Below, piece after piece: positions 41,337-50,436 of a stretch of DNA of 64,000 nt (position 1 is the stretch's first letter; each line of letters opens with the position of its first letter). Below the pieces are notes generated by a model. That model did not search any database, was not told where the DNA came from, and worked only from the letters and a program-made list of their open reading frames with translations. The stretch is from contig OZ220709.1 of NCBI GenBank assembly GCA_965116665.1, positions 992,001 through 1,056,000 on the forward strand, written 5' to 3'. The position numbers were made by a program, and so were the translations under genes. Source of the stretch: Aldehydirespirator sp965116665. Lineage in GTDB: Bacteria; Actinomycetota; Acidimicrobiia; Acidimicrobiales; Aldehydirespiratoraceae.

Positions 41337-43844
41337 ATGAATCACCCCAGCCCGCGATGTTTCGCGGCCGCGTCGCCGCGTGCGCTGGTGGGCCGGGCGC
41401 TCCGCCGCGGCGGCTGTCGCGCGCTGGCGACTCTGGCTGTCGCCTGCGTGCTGGCGTCGGTGACTCCCGCCAGCGTCGCGATGGCTCAGGACGAAGAGTC
41501 ATCGGACCGGCACACGCTGATGGAACTCTTCAACGAGACCGGCGGGGACGGCTGGAACCGGTCCGGCAACTGGGGATCGGACCTGCCGCTCGACCGGTGG
41601 CACGGTGTGACCACCGACGATGACGGCCGTGTAGTGCGCCTGGAGCTGGCCTCCAACGGCCTTTCGGGCGAGATCCCGGCCGCGATCGGCGGGCTGGCGA
41701 GCCTGGAGCATCTGGACCTTGGCGACAACGAGATCTACGGGGAGATTCCGGCCGAGATCGGCGACCTGGTCGAGCTCACCCAGCTGGATCTCCAGAACAA
41801 CCGGCTGGACCGGCAGATCCCGCCTGAAATCGGCAACCTCGTGAACCTGGAGTTGCTGGACATCAAGCACAACAGCCTCTGGCAAGCGATGCCCGATGAG
41901 CTGGGCGATCTGGCCAGCCTGAGGGTCTTGGACCTGCGAGGCAACCGGCTCCTGGGTGGCATTCCCGAGTCTCTGGGCAGCCTGAGCGGCCTTACGCACC
42001 TCGTGATGAGCAACAACAGGTTGTCGGGTGAGATCCCGGAAGCCTTCGGCGGTCTGGGCAGCCTGACCTGGCTGGACCTCAGCTACAACTGGCTGTCCGG
42101 GGAGATCCCGGCTGGCGTCGGCCGGGTCGACGGTCTCACCTGGATCGACCTGAGCAACAACTCACTGTCCGGTGAGATCCCCTCAGAACTGGGCGGCCTT
42201 TCCCGGCTCAAGAGGCTGAGCCTGTGGAACAACGAGCTGGAAGGACCCATTCCTTCAGAGTTGGGCGGACTCACCGAACTGGAGGATCTGAGCCTCAGCC
42301 TCAACGCCCTGTCCGGGACGATCCCATCCGAGTTGGGATGCCTCGGCGAGCTCAGACGCCTGCGCCTCGGTCACAACGATCTATCCGGATCGATACCGGC
42401 CGAACTCGGCGGCGCGGTCGGGCTGGAGCACTTGTGGCTCGAGGACAACGAGTTGTCGGGAGAGATTCCGGCCGAGTTCGGTCATCTCACCCGGTTGCGA
42501 GACCTGCAGTTGGAGGACAACCGGCTGTCCGGCGAGATACCGGAACAACTCGGCCGCCTCGGGCAGCTGAGGAACCTGCATCTTCACCGCAACCGGCTGG
42601 TGGGCGAGATTCCGACCTCGCTCGGTGACCTCACCCGTCTGGAGCGCCTGCGCCTCGATGGAAACGAGCTGACGGGGGAGATCCCTCCGTCGCTGGCACG
42701 CCTCGCCCGGCTGGAGACCGCGAACCTGGCCGACAACTGGCTCTACGGTGAGATCCCCTCTGAGATCGGCGACCTCGAGAAGCTGCAGATCCTTCGGCTG
42801 GACGACAACGAGCTGTCAGGGGAGATCCCCGCCGGCATCGGTCGGCTGTCGCGGCTCACGGAGCTGAACCTGCGGAACAACGCGCTGTCGGGAACCATCC
42901 CCTCCGGGATCGGCAGGCTCACCGAACTGGCGAGACTGGACCTGCAGAGCAACCGGCTCTCGGGCGAGATCCCCGATGAGGTCGGCAGGTTGACCAGGCT
43001 GAGGATCCTGGACCTGAGCGACAACCGGCTCTCCGGGCCGATCCCCGAGAGTCTCACCGGCCTCGCGGACCTGACCCACCTGATGCTGCGTGAGAACCAG
43101 CTGTCGGGAGAGATCCCGGCGGCGGCGGCCCGTCTCGCCAGCCTCGAGTGGCTGGACCTCAGCCGCAACGAACTGCACGGCGAGTTGCCGCGGGGACTCG
43201 GGGAGATCGAGAGCCTCGAGGCCCTGTACCTCAGCTTCAACCATCTGTCGGGAGAGATCCCGGCAGAGCTCGGCAACCTGGCGAACCTCAGGATCCTCCA
43301 GGCTCGCTTCAACCAGCTGTCCGGAGAGATCCCCGCTGAACTCGGCAATCTCTCCAACCTCAGGCGGCTCAACCTGTGGCGCAACCAGCTGACCGGAGAG
43401 ATCCCGGCCGAACTTGGCAACCTCGTCAAGCTCACGCGACTCGACCTCGACGACAACCAGCTGACCGGAGAGATCCCGGCTGAGCTCGGCAACCTGCCGC
43501 TGCTGACCGAGTTGTGGCTCAGGGGCAACGACCTGTCGGGACCCATCCCGGCGCACCTCGGCAACTTGACCAAGCTCCGGCGGCTCTACCTCGACGGCAA
43601 TCAGCTCACCGGCGGGATTCCCGTTCAGCTGGCGAACCTGGCCAGCATCAGGCGGCTGTGGCTCCACGACAACGAACTGACGGGCGCGATCCCGTTCGAG
43701 CTGGGCCGACTGACCGAGCTGGACCAGGTATTCCTGGGCGGCACCAACTCACTGAGCGGGTGCCTGCCTGCGGCCTGGGGGGCGCTCGACACCCTGGCCG
43801 ATGACCTCGACACGCTGGGTCTGGAGTTCTGCGCGGCTTCCTAG
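41337..43844 (+). CDS. Secreted leucine-rich-repeat protein (29 plant-type repeats)
   Basis: An 835-residue exported protein. The signal peptide runs to about residue 50 (LATLAVACVLASVTPASVAMAQ). An N-terminal cap LFNETGGDGWNRSGNWG..HGVTTDDDGRV like that of plant LRR receptors is followed by 29 consecutive repeats of 24 residues, consensus LsGEIPaeLGxLxxLxxLxLxxN, the last one 25 residues. A Cys-containing cap ends the protein (SGCLPAAWG, LEFCAAS). No membrane anchor or wall-sorting motif is present. CAGGAG precedes ATG 41337. It is probably an extracellular binding or adhesion protein. Its stop overlaps that of the glycosyltransferase (CTAG). Confidence 0.9.
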   Translation: MNHPSPRCFAAASPRALVGRALRRGGCRALATLAVACVLASVTPASVAMAQDEESSDRHTLMELFNETGGDGWNRSGNWGSDLPLDRWHGVTTDDDGRVVRLELASNGLSGEIPAAIGGLASLEHLDLGDNEIYGEIPAEIGDLVELTQLDLQNNRLDRQIPPEIGNLVNLELLDIKHNSLWQAMPDELGDLASLRVLDLRGNRLLGGIPESLGSLSGLTHLVMSNNRLSGEIPEAFGGLGSLTWLDLSYNWLSGEIPAGVGRVDGLTWIDLSNNSLSGEIPSELGGLSRLKRLSLWNNELEGPIPSELGGLTELEDLSLSLNALSGTIPSELGCLGELRRLRLGHNDLSGSIPAELGGAVGLEHLWLEDNELSGEIPAEFGHLTRLRDLQLEDNRLSGEIPEQLGRLGQLRNLHLHRNRLVGEIPTSLGDLTRLERLRLDGNELTGEIPPSLARLARLETANLADNWLYGEIPSEIGDLEKLQILRLDDNELSGEIPAGIGRLSRLTELNLRNNALSGTIPSGIGRLTELARLDLQSNRLSGEIPDEVGRLTRLRILDLSDNRLSGPIPESLTGLADLTHLMLRENQLSGEIPAAAARLASLEWLDLSRNELHGELPRGLGEIESLEALYLSFNHLSGEIPAELGNLANLRILQARFNQLSGEIPAELGNLSNLRRLNLWRNQLTGEIPAELGNLVKLTRLDLDDNQLTGEIPAELGNLPLLTELWLRGNDLSGPIPAHLGNLTKLRRLYLDGNQLTGGIPVQLANLASIRRLWLHDNELTGAIPFELGRLTELDQVFLGGTNSLSGCLPAAWGALDTLADDLDTLGLEFCAAS

Positions 43845-45001
43845 CGCGAACCGCGGATGCGGTTCCAGGTGATCGAGACGTTCAAGAAGAAGTTGGTGAT
43901 GGTCGCCACGGCCAGCCCGACGCCGTTGTTGACCGCGGCGGCCACATCGGCATGAGTCGAGGATGTGGGGAAGCCGTTGCGGTGCAGCAACTGGAACACG
44001 GCCAGCTGCACGAACACGCCCACCATCGACACGGCTTGGAACAGCAGCAGCCCGCCCGCCAGCCCCCAGCCCCGGTAGCGCCGGTCGTAGAAGGTGAAGA
44101 AGTTGTTGGCCAGGAAGTTGGTGACGATGCTGGCCTGGATCCCGAGCAGCGCCGAGACGTAGATCGGGTTCAGGTCGGGCGTGATGCCGAGGTTGACCGT
44201 CGGAAGGCCGGCCAGCTCACCGAGGCCGTACACCGCCAGGCTCACGGCCACCCCGCTCGCGCCGACGAGGCAGTACTTGACGAACAGCGGCGACATGACG
44301 CCGCCCAGCCGAAGGGCCAGTGCGTTGACCAGGTCGTCGAGAAGGACCGCGGTCGACAGCTTGGTCTCACCCCCGGCCCGGGGCCGGAAGTCGTAGCCGA
44401 CCTCGGTGACGGTGAGTCCTCCGCCGCGGGCCAGGAAGGCCCACAGGATCTTGTACTCGCGCAGCCCGCGGCTGATCCTGGGAGCGGTGCGCTCATAGAG
44501 GCCCCTGCTCACGACGAAGAAGCCGCTGAGCGGGTCGCTGGTGCGGCGCAGGCGCGGCAGCATCCGTCGCACCAGCGCGGTGCCGGCCGCGGTCAGCCAG
44601 TGACGCAGCCTGGCCCGGTCGCCGAAGGACCCGCTGTCGCCGGTGCGGCTTCCCACGCAGACGTCGGCTCCACCGTCCAGCACGGACCGGACCATCGCCG
44701 GCAGTGCCGTCTCGTCGTGCTGGAGGTCGCCGTCCATCACCGCCAGGGCCTCGCCCTCGGCTGCGGCCATGCCGTCAAGGACCGCGGAGGCCAGTCCCCG
44801 CTCGGCGATCCGCCGGATCACCCGCACGGCCGGATCGCCCGCGCTGTGGCGTCGAGCCACCTGCCATGTGCCGTCGGGGCTGTCGTCGTCGACGACGATG
44901 ATCTCGTGGGACTGGTTGCTTAGGGCGCGTTGCAGCCGGTCGATGACCTCGACGATGTTGTCGGCCTCGTTGTAGGTCGGAACGATCACCGAGACCCGCA
45001 C
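43841..45001 (-). CDS. Dolichol-phosphate-mannosyltransferase-like GT2 with GtrA domain
   Basis: A 386-residue fusion. Residues 1 to about 225 are a family 2 glycosyltransferase: VSVIVPTYNEADNI, VVDDDSPDGTW, VMDGDLQHDETALP (DxD) and DPLSGFFVVSR. The last 150 residues form four hydrophobic helices of the GtrA type (KYCLVGASGVAVSLAVYGLG, NFLANNFFTFYDRRYRG, NNGVGLAVATITNFFLN). Such fusions move a sugar from a nucleotide donor to a polyprenyl phosphate and help flip or retain it. It is convergent with the LRR gene. Confidence 0.88.
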   Translation of the reverse strand: MRVSVIVPTYNEADNIVEVIDRLQRALSNQSHEIIVVDDDSPDGTWQVARRHSAGDPAVRVIRRIAERGLASAVLDGMAAAEGEALAVMDGDLQHDETALPAMVRSVLDGGADVCVGSRTGDSGSFGDRARLRHWLTAAGTALVRRMLPRLRRTSDPLSGFFVVSRGLYERTAPRISRGLREYKILWAFLARGGGLTVTEVGYDFRPRAGGETKLSTAVLLDDLVNALALRLGGVMSPLFVKYCLVGASGVAVSLAVYGLGELAGLPTVNLGITPDLNPIYVSALLGIQASIVTNFLANNFFTFYDRRYRGWGLAGGLLLFQAVSMVGVFVQLAVFQLLHRNGFPTSSTHADVAAAVNNGVGLAVATITNFFLNVSITWNRIRGSR

Positions 45002-45157
45002 AACCGCGACGCTAGTGCTGTGTCGTCAGATTGGTTGGGGCAGTGCGCAAGGCCCGCGATCCTGATTGGAAGCACTCTCCGGGCGCCCCAATCACAACCG
45101 CGACGTTAAAGGCCTCGGGCTCCGATACCTGACCTGGCCCCGCCGTGAACACTGGCC

Positions 45158-45163
45158 TATAGT
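45158..45163 (+). promoter_or_regulatory. Putative -10 box (TATAGT) before the TPP riboswitch
   Basis: TATAGT lies about 13 bp before the first pairing strand of the riboswitch, which would put the RNA start near 45170. No good -35 box is visible, so confidence is low. Confidence 0.35.
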
Positions 45164-45175
45164 CACTGGTGACAA

Positions 45176-45272
45176 CCGACCGGGGAGCTCGGAGCAGCCG
45201 GGCTGAGAGGGCACTCACGCGATCGCAGCGGTGTCGACCCGCCGACCTGATCTGGGTAATGCCAGCGGAGGA
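45176..45272 (+). promoter_or_regulatory. TPP (thi-box) riboswitch
   Basis: The conserved thi-box segments are all present and in order: GGGGAGC near 45182, GGGCTGAGAGGG around 45200 (pyrimidine-binding CTGAGA at 45203-45208), ACCTGATCTGGGTAATGCCA at 45245-45264, then GCGGAGGAA. It binds thiamine pyrophosphate. The 3' edge (GCGGAGGAAGA) contains the ribosome-binding site of the thiB start at 45279, so ligand binding should hide the site and shut off translation. This fits the ThiB-P-Q transporter operon that follows. Confidence 0.95.
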
Positions 45273-45278
45273 AGACCC

Positions 45279-46385
45279 ATGGATCAACCATCTGCCCGAA
45301 TTCCGGACCACCCCGGCGCGCCGGGCCGCAGAAACCGAGCGGGTAGAGCCGTCGCGGCGGCCGCGCTCGCCTTGGCTGTGATCGCAGCGTCGTGCAGCGG
45401 CGACCGCGCCGACGAGGCCGTGGACCTCTCCGGCACCACGGTCACGCTGCTGACCCACGACTCGTTCTACGTCTCGCCCGAGACTTTCAAGGCCTTCACG
45501 GAGGCCACCGGCATCGAGGTGGAGCAACTCGCCTCCGGCGACGCCGGCGCGCTCGTCGCTCAGGCGTGCCTTACTGCCGGCGAGCCGCTGGGAGACGTGC
45601 TGTTCGGGATCGACAACACGTTCCTGCAACGGGGACTCGACTGCGGGATGTTCGAGCCCTACGAGTCGCCCGGCCTCGCGGCGGTGCCCGACCACTTCGA
45701 ACTGGACGGCGAGCACCGGGTCACGCCCGTCGACTTCGGCGACGTGTGCCTCAACTACTGGGTCGACGCGTTCGGCGACTCGCTGCCCCCGCCGTCGTCG
45801 CTCGACGACCTGACCGACCCCGCCTACGCCGGCATGCTCGCGGTCCAAAGTCCGGAGACCTCGTCGCCGGGGCTGGCCTTCCTGCTGGCCACCATCGCCC
45901 GCTACGGCGACGGCTGGGAGGACTACTGGACCGCCCTGCGCGGCAACGGCGTGACTGTCACTGCCGGGTGGGAGGACGCCTACTACGGCGAGTTCACCGC
46001 CGGCGGGGGCGATCGCCCGATAGTGGTGTCGTACGCCTCGAGCCCGCCGGCCGAGGTCATCTATGCAGACCCGCCCGTCGACGAGCCGCCCACCGGCGTG
46101 GTCACGGCCAGCTGTTACCGCCAGATCGAGTTCGCGGGCGTGCTTGCGGGCGCCGGCAACCCGGGAGGCGCCCAGGCCCTGATCGACTTCATGCTCACCG
46201 AGACGTTCCAGAACGACGTGCCGCTCAACATGTTCGTCTTCCCGGTGATCGAATCGGCCACCCTGCCACCGGAGTTCGTGGCCCACGCCGAGATAGCGGA
46301 GGATCCGTTCATCCTCGACCCGGCCGAGGTCGAGGCCCAGCGCAACGCCTGGACCGACCGCTGGGTGGAGGTCGTCCTGCGGTGA
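45279..46385 (+). CDS. thiB: Thiamine ABC transporter substrate-binding lipoprotein
   Basis: A 368-residue extracellular binding protein. After a basic start, the signal helix VAAAALALAVIAASC ends in a lipobox, so the mature protein is a lipoprotein. The body is of the ThiB/iron(III)-type periplasmic fold: VTLLTHDSFYVSPETFKAFTEATGIEVE, VLFGIDNTFLQRGL, TPVDFGDVCLNYW and the late LIDFMLTETFQNDVPLNMFVFPV. ATG 45279 is used because GGAGGAAGA, which is part of the TPP riboswitch, lies just upstream. It leads a three-gene operon with the permease and ATPase. Confidence 0.92.
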   Translation: MDQPSARIPDHPGAPGRRNRAGRAVAAAALALAVIAASCSGDRADEAVDLSGTTVTLLTHDSFYVSPETFKAFTEATGIEVEQLASGDAGALVAQACLTAGEPLGDVLFGIDNTFLQRGLDCGMFEPYESPGLAAVPDHFELDGEHRVTPVDFGDVCLNYWVDAFGDSLPPPSSLDDLTDPAYAGMLAVQSPETSSPGLAFLLATIARYGDGWEDYWTALRGNGVTVTAGWEDAYYGEFTAGGGDRPIVVSYASSPPAEVIYADPPVDEPPTGVVTASCYRQIEFAGVLAGAGNPGGAQALIDFMLTETFQNDVPLNMFVFPVIESATLPPEFVAHAEIAEDPFILDPAEVEAQRNAWTDRWVEVVLR

Positions 46386-46417
46386 CCCCCGCCTCCTAGC
46401 GCCTGAGCCCTAGCCTC

Positions 46418-48067
46418 ATGACCCCCGCGGGCCGCCTCGTCAGAGGCTTCGCCGCCGTGCTGCCAGTAGCGGCGGTCGGCGGGTTCATGGCGGTGTTCTT
46501 CGTCTGGCCCATCGGCGGCGTGATCGCCCGGGGTCTCGGCGACTCCGGCCCTCTGAGGCTCTTGGGCGACGTGCTCGGATCGCAGTCGCATCGCTCGGTG
46601 ATCTGGTTCACGGTCTGGCAGGCCGCAGCCTCCACCGCCCTGACCGTCGCGGCAGCCCTGCCCGCGGCCGGGGCGATGGCCCGCCTGCGGTTCAGGGGCC
46701 AGAGAGTCGTGCGGGCCCTGTCAACCGTGCCGTTCGTGTTGCCTACGGTGGTCGTGGCGGCCGCTTTCGAGGGTCTCTTCGACCGGTTCGACCTCTCCGG
46801 CGGTGGTGCTCTGACTCTGCGTCACACGGTATGGGCCATTCTGATGGCCCACATCTTCTTCAACTACGCGGTGGTGCTTCGAACGGTAGGGGCCCACTGG
46901 TCAGCCCTTGATGCCAGAGTGGAAGACCAGGCGAGAGTGCTGGGAGCATCCCGGCTGGAAGCCTTCCGCCGGGTGGTCCTGCCCCGGCTTGCGCCGTCGA
47001 TCGCGGCGGCCTCAGCCATCGTGTTCCTGTTCTCGTTCACGTCGTTCGGCGTCGTGCTGGTGCTGGGCGGTCCCGCCCGGGCCACCATCGAGACCGAGAT
47101 CTACCGGTATGCCGTCACCAGGATCGACCTGGCCACTGCGGCAGCCCTCGCGGTGGTGCAGTTGGCGGCCGTCGTCGCCCTCGTGGTCGTGTCCAACGCG
47201 CTGGAACGACGGCGAGCGGTGGCCGAGCCGGCCGCCTCGTTCGCGGCCGCCCCCCGCCGCCGGGGCCCCGGCCTGGTGGCCAACCTGGCGTTCATGGGTC
47301 TGATCCTCGGGCTGCCGGTCGCGGTGCTGGTGGAGCGGTCCCTGGCTGCGGGCCGCGGCGGGGGATACACGCTGCGCAACTACGCCGCCATGGCCGATCG
47401 TGTCAACCTGCTGCCCGACACCGCCCTGGCCGCCCTTCGCAACTCGCTGACGTTCGCGGTTCCGGCGACCGCGCTGGCTCTGCTCATCGGAGGGGCGGCG
47501 ACGCTGGTGGTGATGGGCGCGGCCCGCGGCAGTAGCCGGGGGGTCGGGCGCCTCTTCGATGTCGGTTTGACGCTTCCGCTCGGCACGTCCGCGGTCACCG
47601 TCGGACTCGGTTTCCTGCTGGTCCTCAATCGCGGGCCCATCGACATCCGGACATCGGTCATCGTCGTTCCCGTCGCCCACGCGGTGGTGGGGATCCCGTT
47701 CGTGGTGCGCACGCTGGTGCCGATGCTGCGCACCGTCAACCCCAGTACTCGAGAGGCTGCCGCCGTGCTCGGCGCTTCGCCCGGCCGGGTACGCCGCGAG
47801 GTGGATCTTCGGGTCGCTGCCCGTGGCCTTGCCGTCGGCGCGGGCTTCGCCTTCGCGGTGTCGCTGGGGGAGTTCGGGGCCACGTCGTTCATTCCCCGCC
47901 GCCCGGAGACGCTCACCGCTCCGCTGGCCCTGTTCCGGCTGCTGGGCACGCCGGGTGAGGTGCTGCGGGGCCAGGCCATGGCGCTGGCGGTCGCCCTCAT
48001 GGCGCTGACCGCTGTGGCAGTCTTCGTGATGGACCTGTGGGGCGACACCCGCCGGGGAGGGTTCTGA
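46418..48067 (+). CDS. thiP: Thiamine ABC transporter permease (double-length)
   Basis: A 549-residue permease with two six-helix halves, like ThiP. Each half carries an EAA-type loop: DQARVLGASRLEAFRRVVLPRLAPS in the first and EAAAVLGASPGRVRREVDLR in the second. The segments FVLPTVVVAAAFEGLF and VALMALTAVAVFVMDLW are typical membrane helices. It starts 32 bp after thiB, and its stop overlaps the start of the ATPase gene (TGATG). It is controlled by the upstream riboswitch as part of the operon. Confidence 0.92.
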   Translation: MTPAGRLVRGFAAVLPVAAVGGFMAVFFVWPIGGVIARGLGDSGPLRLLGDVLGSQSHRSVIWFTVWQAAASTALTVAAALPAAGAMARLRFRGQRVVRALSTVPFVLPTVVVAAAFEGLFDRFDLSGGGALTLRHTVWAILMAHIFFNYAVVLRTVGAHWSALDARVEDQARVLGASRLEAFRRVVLPRLAPSIAAASAIVFLFSFTSFGVVLVLGGPARATIETEIYRYAVTRIDLATAAALAVVQLAAVVALVVVSNALERRRAVAEPAASFAAAPRRRGPGLVANLAFMGLILGLPVAVLVERSLAAGRGGGYTLRNYAAMADRVNLLPDTALAALRNSLTFAVPATALALLIGGAATLVVMGAARGSSRGVGRLFDVGLTLPLGTSAVTVGLGFLLVLNRGPIDIRTSVIVVPVAHAVVGIPFVVRTLVPMLRTVNPSTREAAAVLGASPGRVRREVDLRVAARGLAVGAGFAFAVSLGEFGATSFIPRRPETLTAPLALFRLLGTPGEVLRGQAMALAVALMALTAVAVFVMDLWGDTRRGGF

Positions 48068-49080
48068 TGCTGACGGTCAAAGGCGTCACGGTCGCCTTCG
48101 GAAGGGTCAAAGCCCTCGACGCCATCGACCTGCAAGTGGCCACAGGAGAGGTCGTGGCCATCCTCGGGCCCAGCGGCTGCGGCAAGAGCACGCTGCTCAG
48201 GGCGGTGGCCGGCCTGCAACCCCTGGACGAGGGCGAGGTCCGCTGGGACCACCACGACCTCGCCGGACTGCCGGTGCACCGCCGCGACTTCGGGTTGATG
48301 TTCCAGGAGCACGCGCTGTTCTCGCATCGGGACGTGGCTGCCAACGTCGCCTTCGGGCTGCGGATGCAGAAGATGGATGCGGCGAGCCGCAGGCGTCGAG
48401 TCCGCGGCGTGCTCTCCCTGGTGGGTCTGAAAGGCTTCGAGGAGCGCCAGATCAACACGCTCTCGGGGGGCGAGGCCCAGCGGGTCGCCCTAGCTCGCTC
48501 GCTGGCGCCAAAGCCCCGCCTCCTGATGCTCGACGAGCCCCTCGGGTCCCTGGACCGCCCCCGCCGCGAGGAACTCACCGAGGAGCTCAGGTCGCTGCTG
48601 CGCGGCATCGGCATCACCGTCCTGCACGTCACCCACGACCATGACGAGGCCTTCGCGGTCGGGGACCGGGTGGCGGTCATGCAGTCGGGCCGCATCGCCA
48701 GGATCGGAACACCGGCGAGAATCTGGCACGACCCTCGCCGGGCCGAGGTGGCCCGCTTCCTGGGCCATGCCAACGTTGTGACCGTCGGCGAGGGCGGAGC
48801 GGTGCCCTGGGGCCGCCTACCTCTGCCGGTGGGCCCGGCGGTGGTGCGGGCCGACGCATTCAACCGCGTAGACGACCCGGTGCCGGGGGACGAGGCCACC
48901 GTCCGCGGCACCGTCACCGACATACGTTTCCGGGGGGACCGCTTCGAGCTGACGTTGCGCAGCAACCCCGGAGACTTCGAGCTGACGGTGAGGGACCCCC
49001 GTCCGGCCGCGGCCGGGGACCGGCTGAACTACTCGATCGATCCGGCCAAGATCGCAGCCCTGGACGCGGGCGACGCCTGA
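48067..49080 (+). CDS. thiQ: Thiamine ABC transporter ATP-binding protein
   Basis: A 337-residue ABC ATPase. Walker A GPSGCGKST at 34-42, Q-loop MFQEHALFSH, signature LSGGEAQR, Walker B LLMLDEP and the switch HVTHDHDE are visible. A C-terminal beta-rich regulatory segment (TOBE-like, after residue 235) follows, longer than in the proteobacterial ThiQ of about 230 aa. ATG 48067 overlaps the permease stop (TGATG), so it is translationally coupled to thiP. The operon order ThiB-ThiP-ThiQ and the TPP riboswitch support thiamine or a precursor as substrate. Confidence 0.88.
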   Translation: MLTVKGVTVAFGRVKALDAIDLQVATGEVVAILGPSGCGKSTLLRAVAGLQPLDEGEVRWDHHDLAGLPVHRRDFGLMFQEHALFSHRDVAANVAFGLRMQKMDAASRRRRVRGVLSLVGLKGFEERQINTLSGGEAQRVALARSLAPKPRLLMLDEPLGSLDRPRREELTEELRSLLRGIGITVLHVTHDHDEAFAVGDRVAVMQSGRIARIGTPARIWHDPRRAEVARFLGHANVVTVGEGGAVPWGRLPLPVGPAVVRADAFNRVDDPVPGDEATVRGTVTDIRFRGDRFELTLRSNPGDFELTVRDPRPAAAGDRLNYSIDPAKIAALDAGDA

Positions 49081-49091
49081 CTCATCAGCCT

Positions 49092-50363
49092 CTAGGCGAG
49101 CTGGCTGGGTCGAGTCAGGCGGGCAGCGATCCACGCCGCGGCGGCGGCCGCCACCAGCACCAGGGCGGCGATTCCCGAGTAGTGGCTGAGAGACTGGAAG
49201 CCGAGCAGCTCGACCAGCGCGCCCGACGAGAGACCTCCCACCGCACCGCCGGTGATCATGACGAAGTCCGCGCCGCCCTGAACCTCCACCCGCTGCTGAA
49301 CCGGGAACGAGTTGGTGAGCAGGGCGCTGCCCGCGATCAGCCCGCAGCTCCAGCCGATGCCGATGAGGGTCAGGCCGCTGAACAGTCCGGCGCTGTGGGC
49401 GGGGTCGGTATGGCCGGCCAGCTCCGCGCCCACGAAGAGAATCAACCCACCGACGGTGATGATGGTGTGGGTCCCCACCCGGTCGACGAGCCAGCCCACG
49501 ATCGGGGAGAAGGCGTACATCCCGACGATGTGCAGCGAGATCACCTGGCCGATCACCGCGTAGTCCTGATCTCCGCTGGTCATGTGCAGCGGGGTGGCCG
49601 TCATCACGGTCACCATCACCATCTGCCCCACCAGCATGGCCAGCAGGGCCAGCCGGGCCTCGGGCAGGCCTGAGATCCGCTTGATCACGGTGGCCGGCGA
49701 CGCCGGACGGGGCGCCTCGGAGCCGACCGTGCCCAGCACCTCCAGCGGGTCGGGACGCATCCCGAAGTAGGTGATCGCCAGCCCGGTCAGGAACATGGCT
49801 GAACTCAGCACATACGGGCCGGCCAGCTCGGGGAGGCCGATGAACCCGGCAAGCTCGGCGACGGGCCCCAGCGCGATGGTCGGCCCGGCAGCCGCCCCGA
49901 AGGTGGAGGCCCACACCAGCATCCCGATGGCGCGGGCCCGGCGGTTGTCGGCGGCGAGGTCGGCCACCGCATAGCGGGCGGCCAGGTTCGTCGATTGGCC
50001 CACCCCGACCCCGATGATGCCCAGCACCACCAGCGGGTACAGGTTGAACACCGCAGCCCCCACGGCGGCGACCGCTCCGGCCGCGCCCAGCGCCCATCCC
50101 CAGACCAGGCCCCGCCGCCGGCCGAGGCGGGCCATGCGGCGGGCCAGGGGCACGGCCGCGGCCATGCTGCCGATCGACATGGAGCCCGCTGCCAGCGTGG
50201 CCAGGGTCGCGCTGCCGGTTATCTCCTCGGCCAGCACCGCCGAGGCCGCGAACGACGATCCCATGGCTGCGGTGGTGGGGACCACCGAGCTCATCGTGAC
50301 CATGATCGTGCGCCGCTGCACCGCGGCGCGGTCGTAGGTCCGTGAGAAGGCCTCAGCCGTCAC
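49092..50363 (-). CDS. Major-facilitator-superfamily transporter
   Basis: A 423-residue transporter with about 12 hydrophobic helices. An MFS-type cytosolic loop RRMARLGRRRGLVWGWALG follows helix 2-3, and the mid-protein segment VDRVGTHTIITVGGLILFVG is the second-half counterpart. It resembles drug/sugar transporters; the substrate is unknown. GTG 50363 (MTAEAFSRTYDRAA) is chosen because an ATG at 50438 would share its CATG with the start of the oppositely oriented dehydrogenase fragment, and still longer frames run into a MITE-like repeat. Confidence 0.85.
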   Translation of the reverse strand: MTAEAFSRTYDRAAVQRRTIMVTMSSVVPTTAAMGSSFAASAVLAEEITGSATLATLAAGSMSIGSMAAAVPLARRMARLGRRRGLVWGWALGAAGAVAAVGAAVFNLYPLVVLGIIGVGVGQSTNLAARYAVADLAADNRRARAIGMLVWASTFGAAAGPTIALGPVAELAGFIGLPELAGPYVLSSAMFLTGLAITYFGMRPDPLEVLGTVGSEAPRPASPATVIKRISGLPEARLALLAMLVGQMVMVTVMTATPLHMTSGDQDYAVIGQVISLHIVGMYAFSPIVGWLVDRVGTHTIITVGGLILFVGAELAGHTDPAHSAGLFSGLTLIGIGWSCGLIAGSALLTNSFPVQQRVEVQGGADFVMITGGAVGGLSSGALVELLGFQSLSHYSGIAALVLVAAAAAAWIAARLTRPSQLA

Positions 50364-50436
50364 GGGTTCGATCTGCGATGCAGGCCACCGACCGACGCTA
50401 TCGCCCGGGGGGACCGCGGGATAGCTTGGCGGAGGC

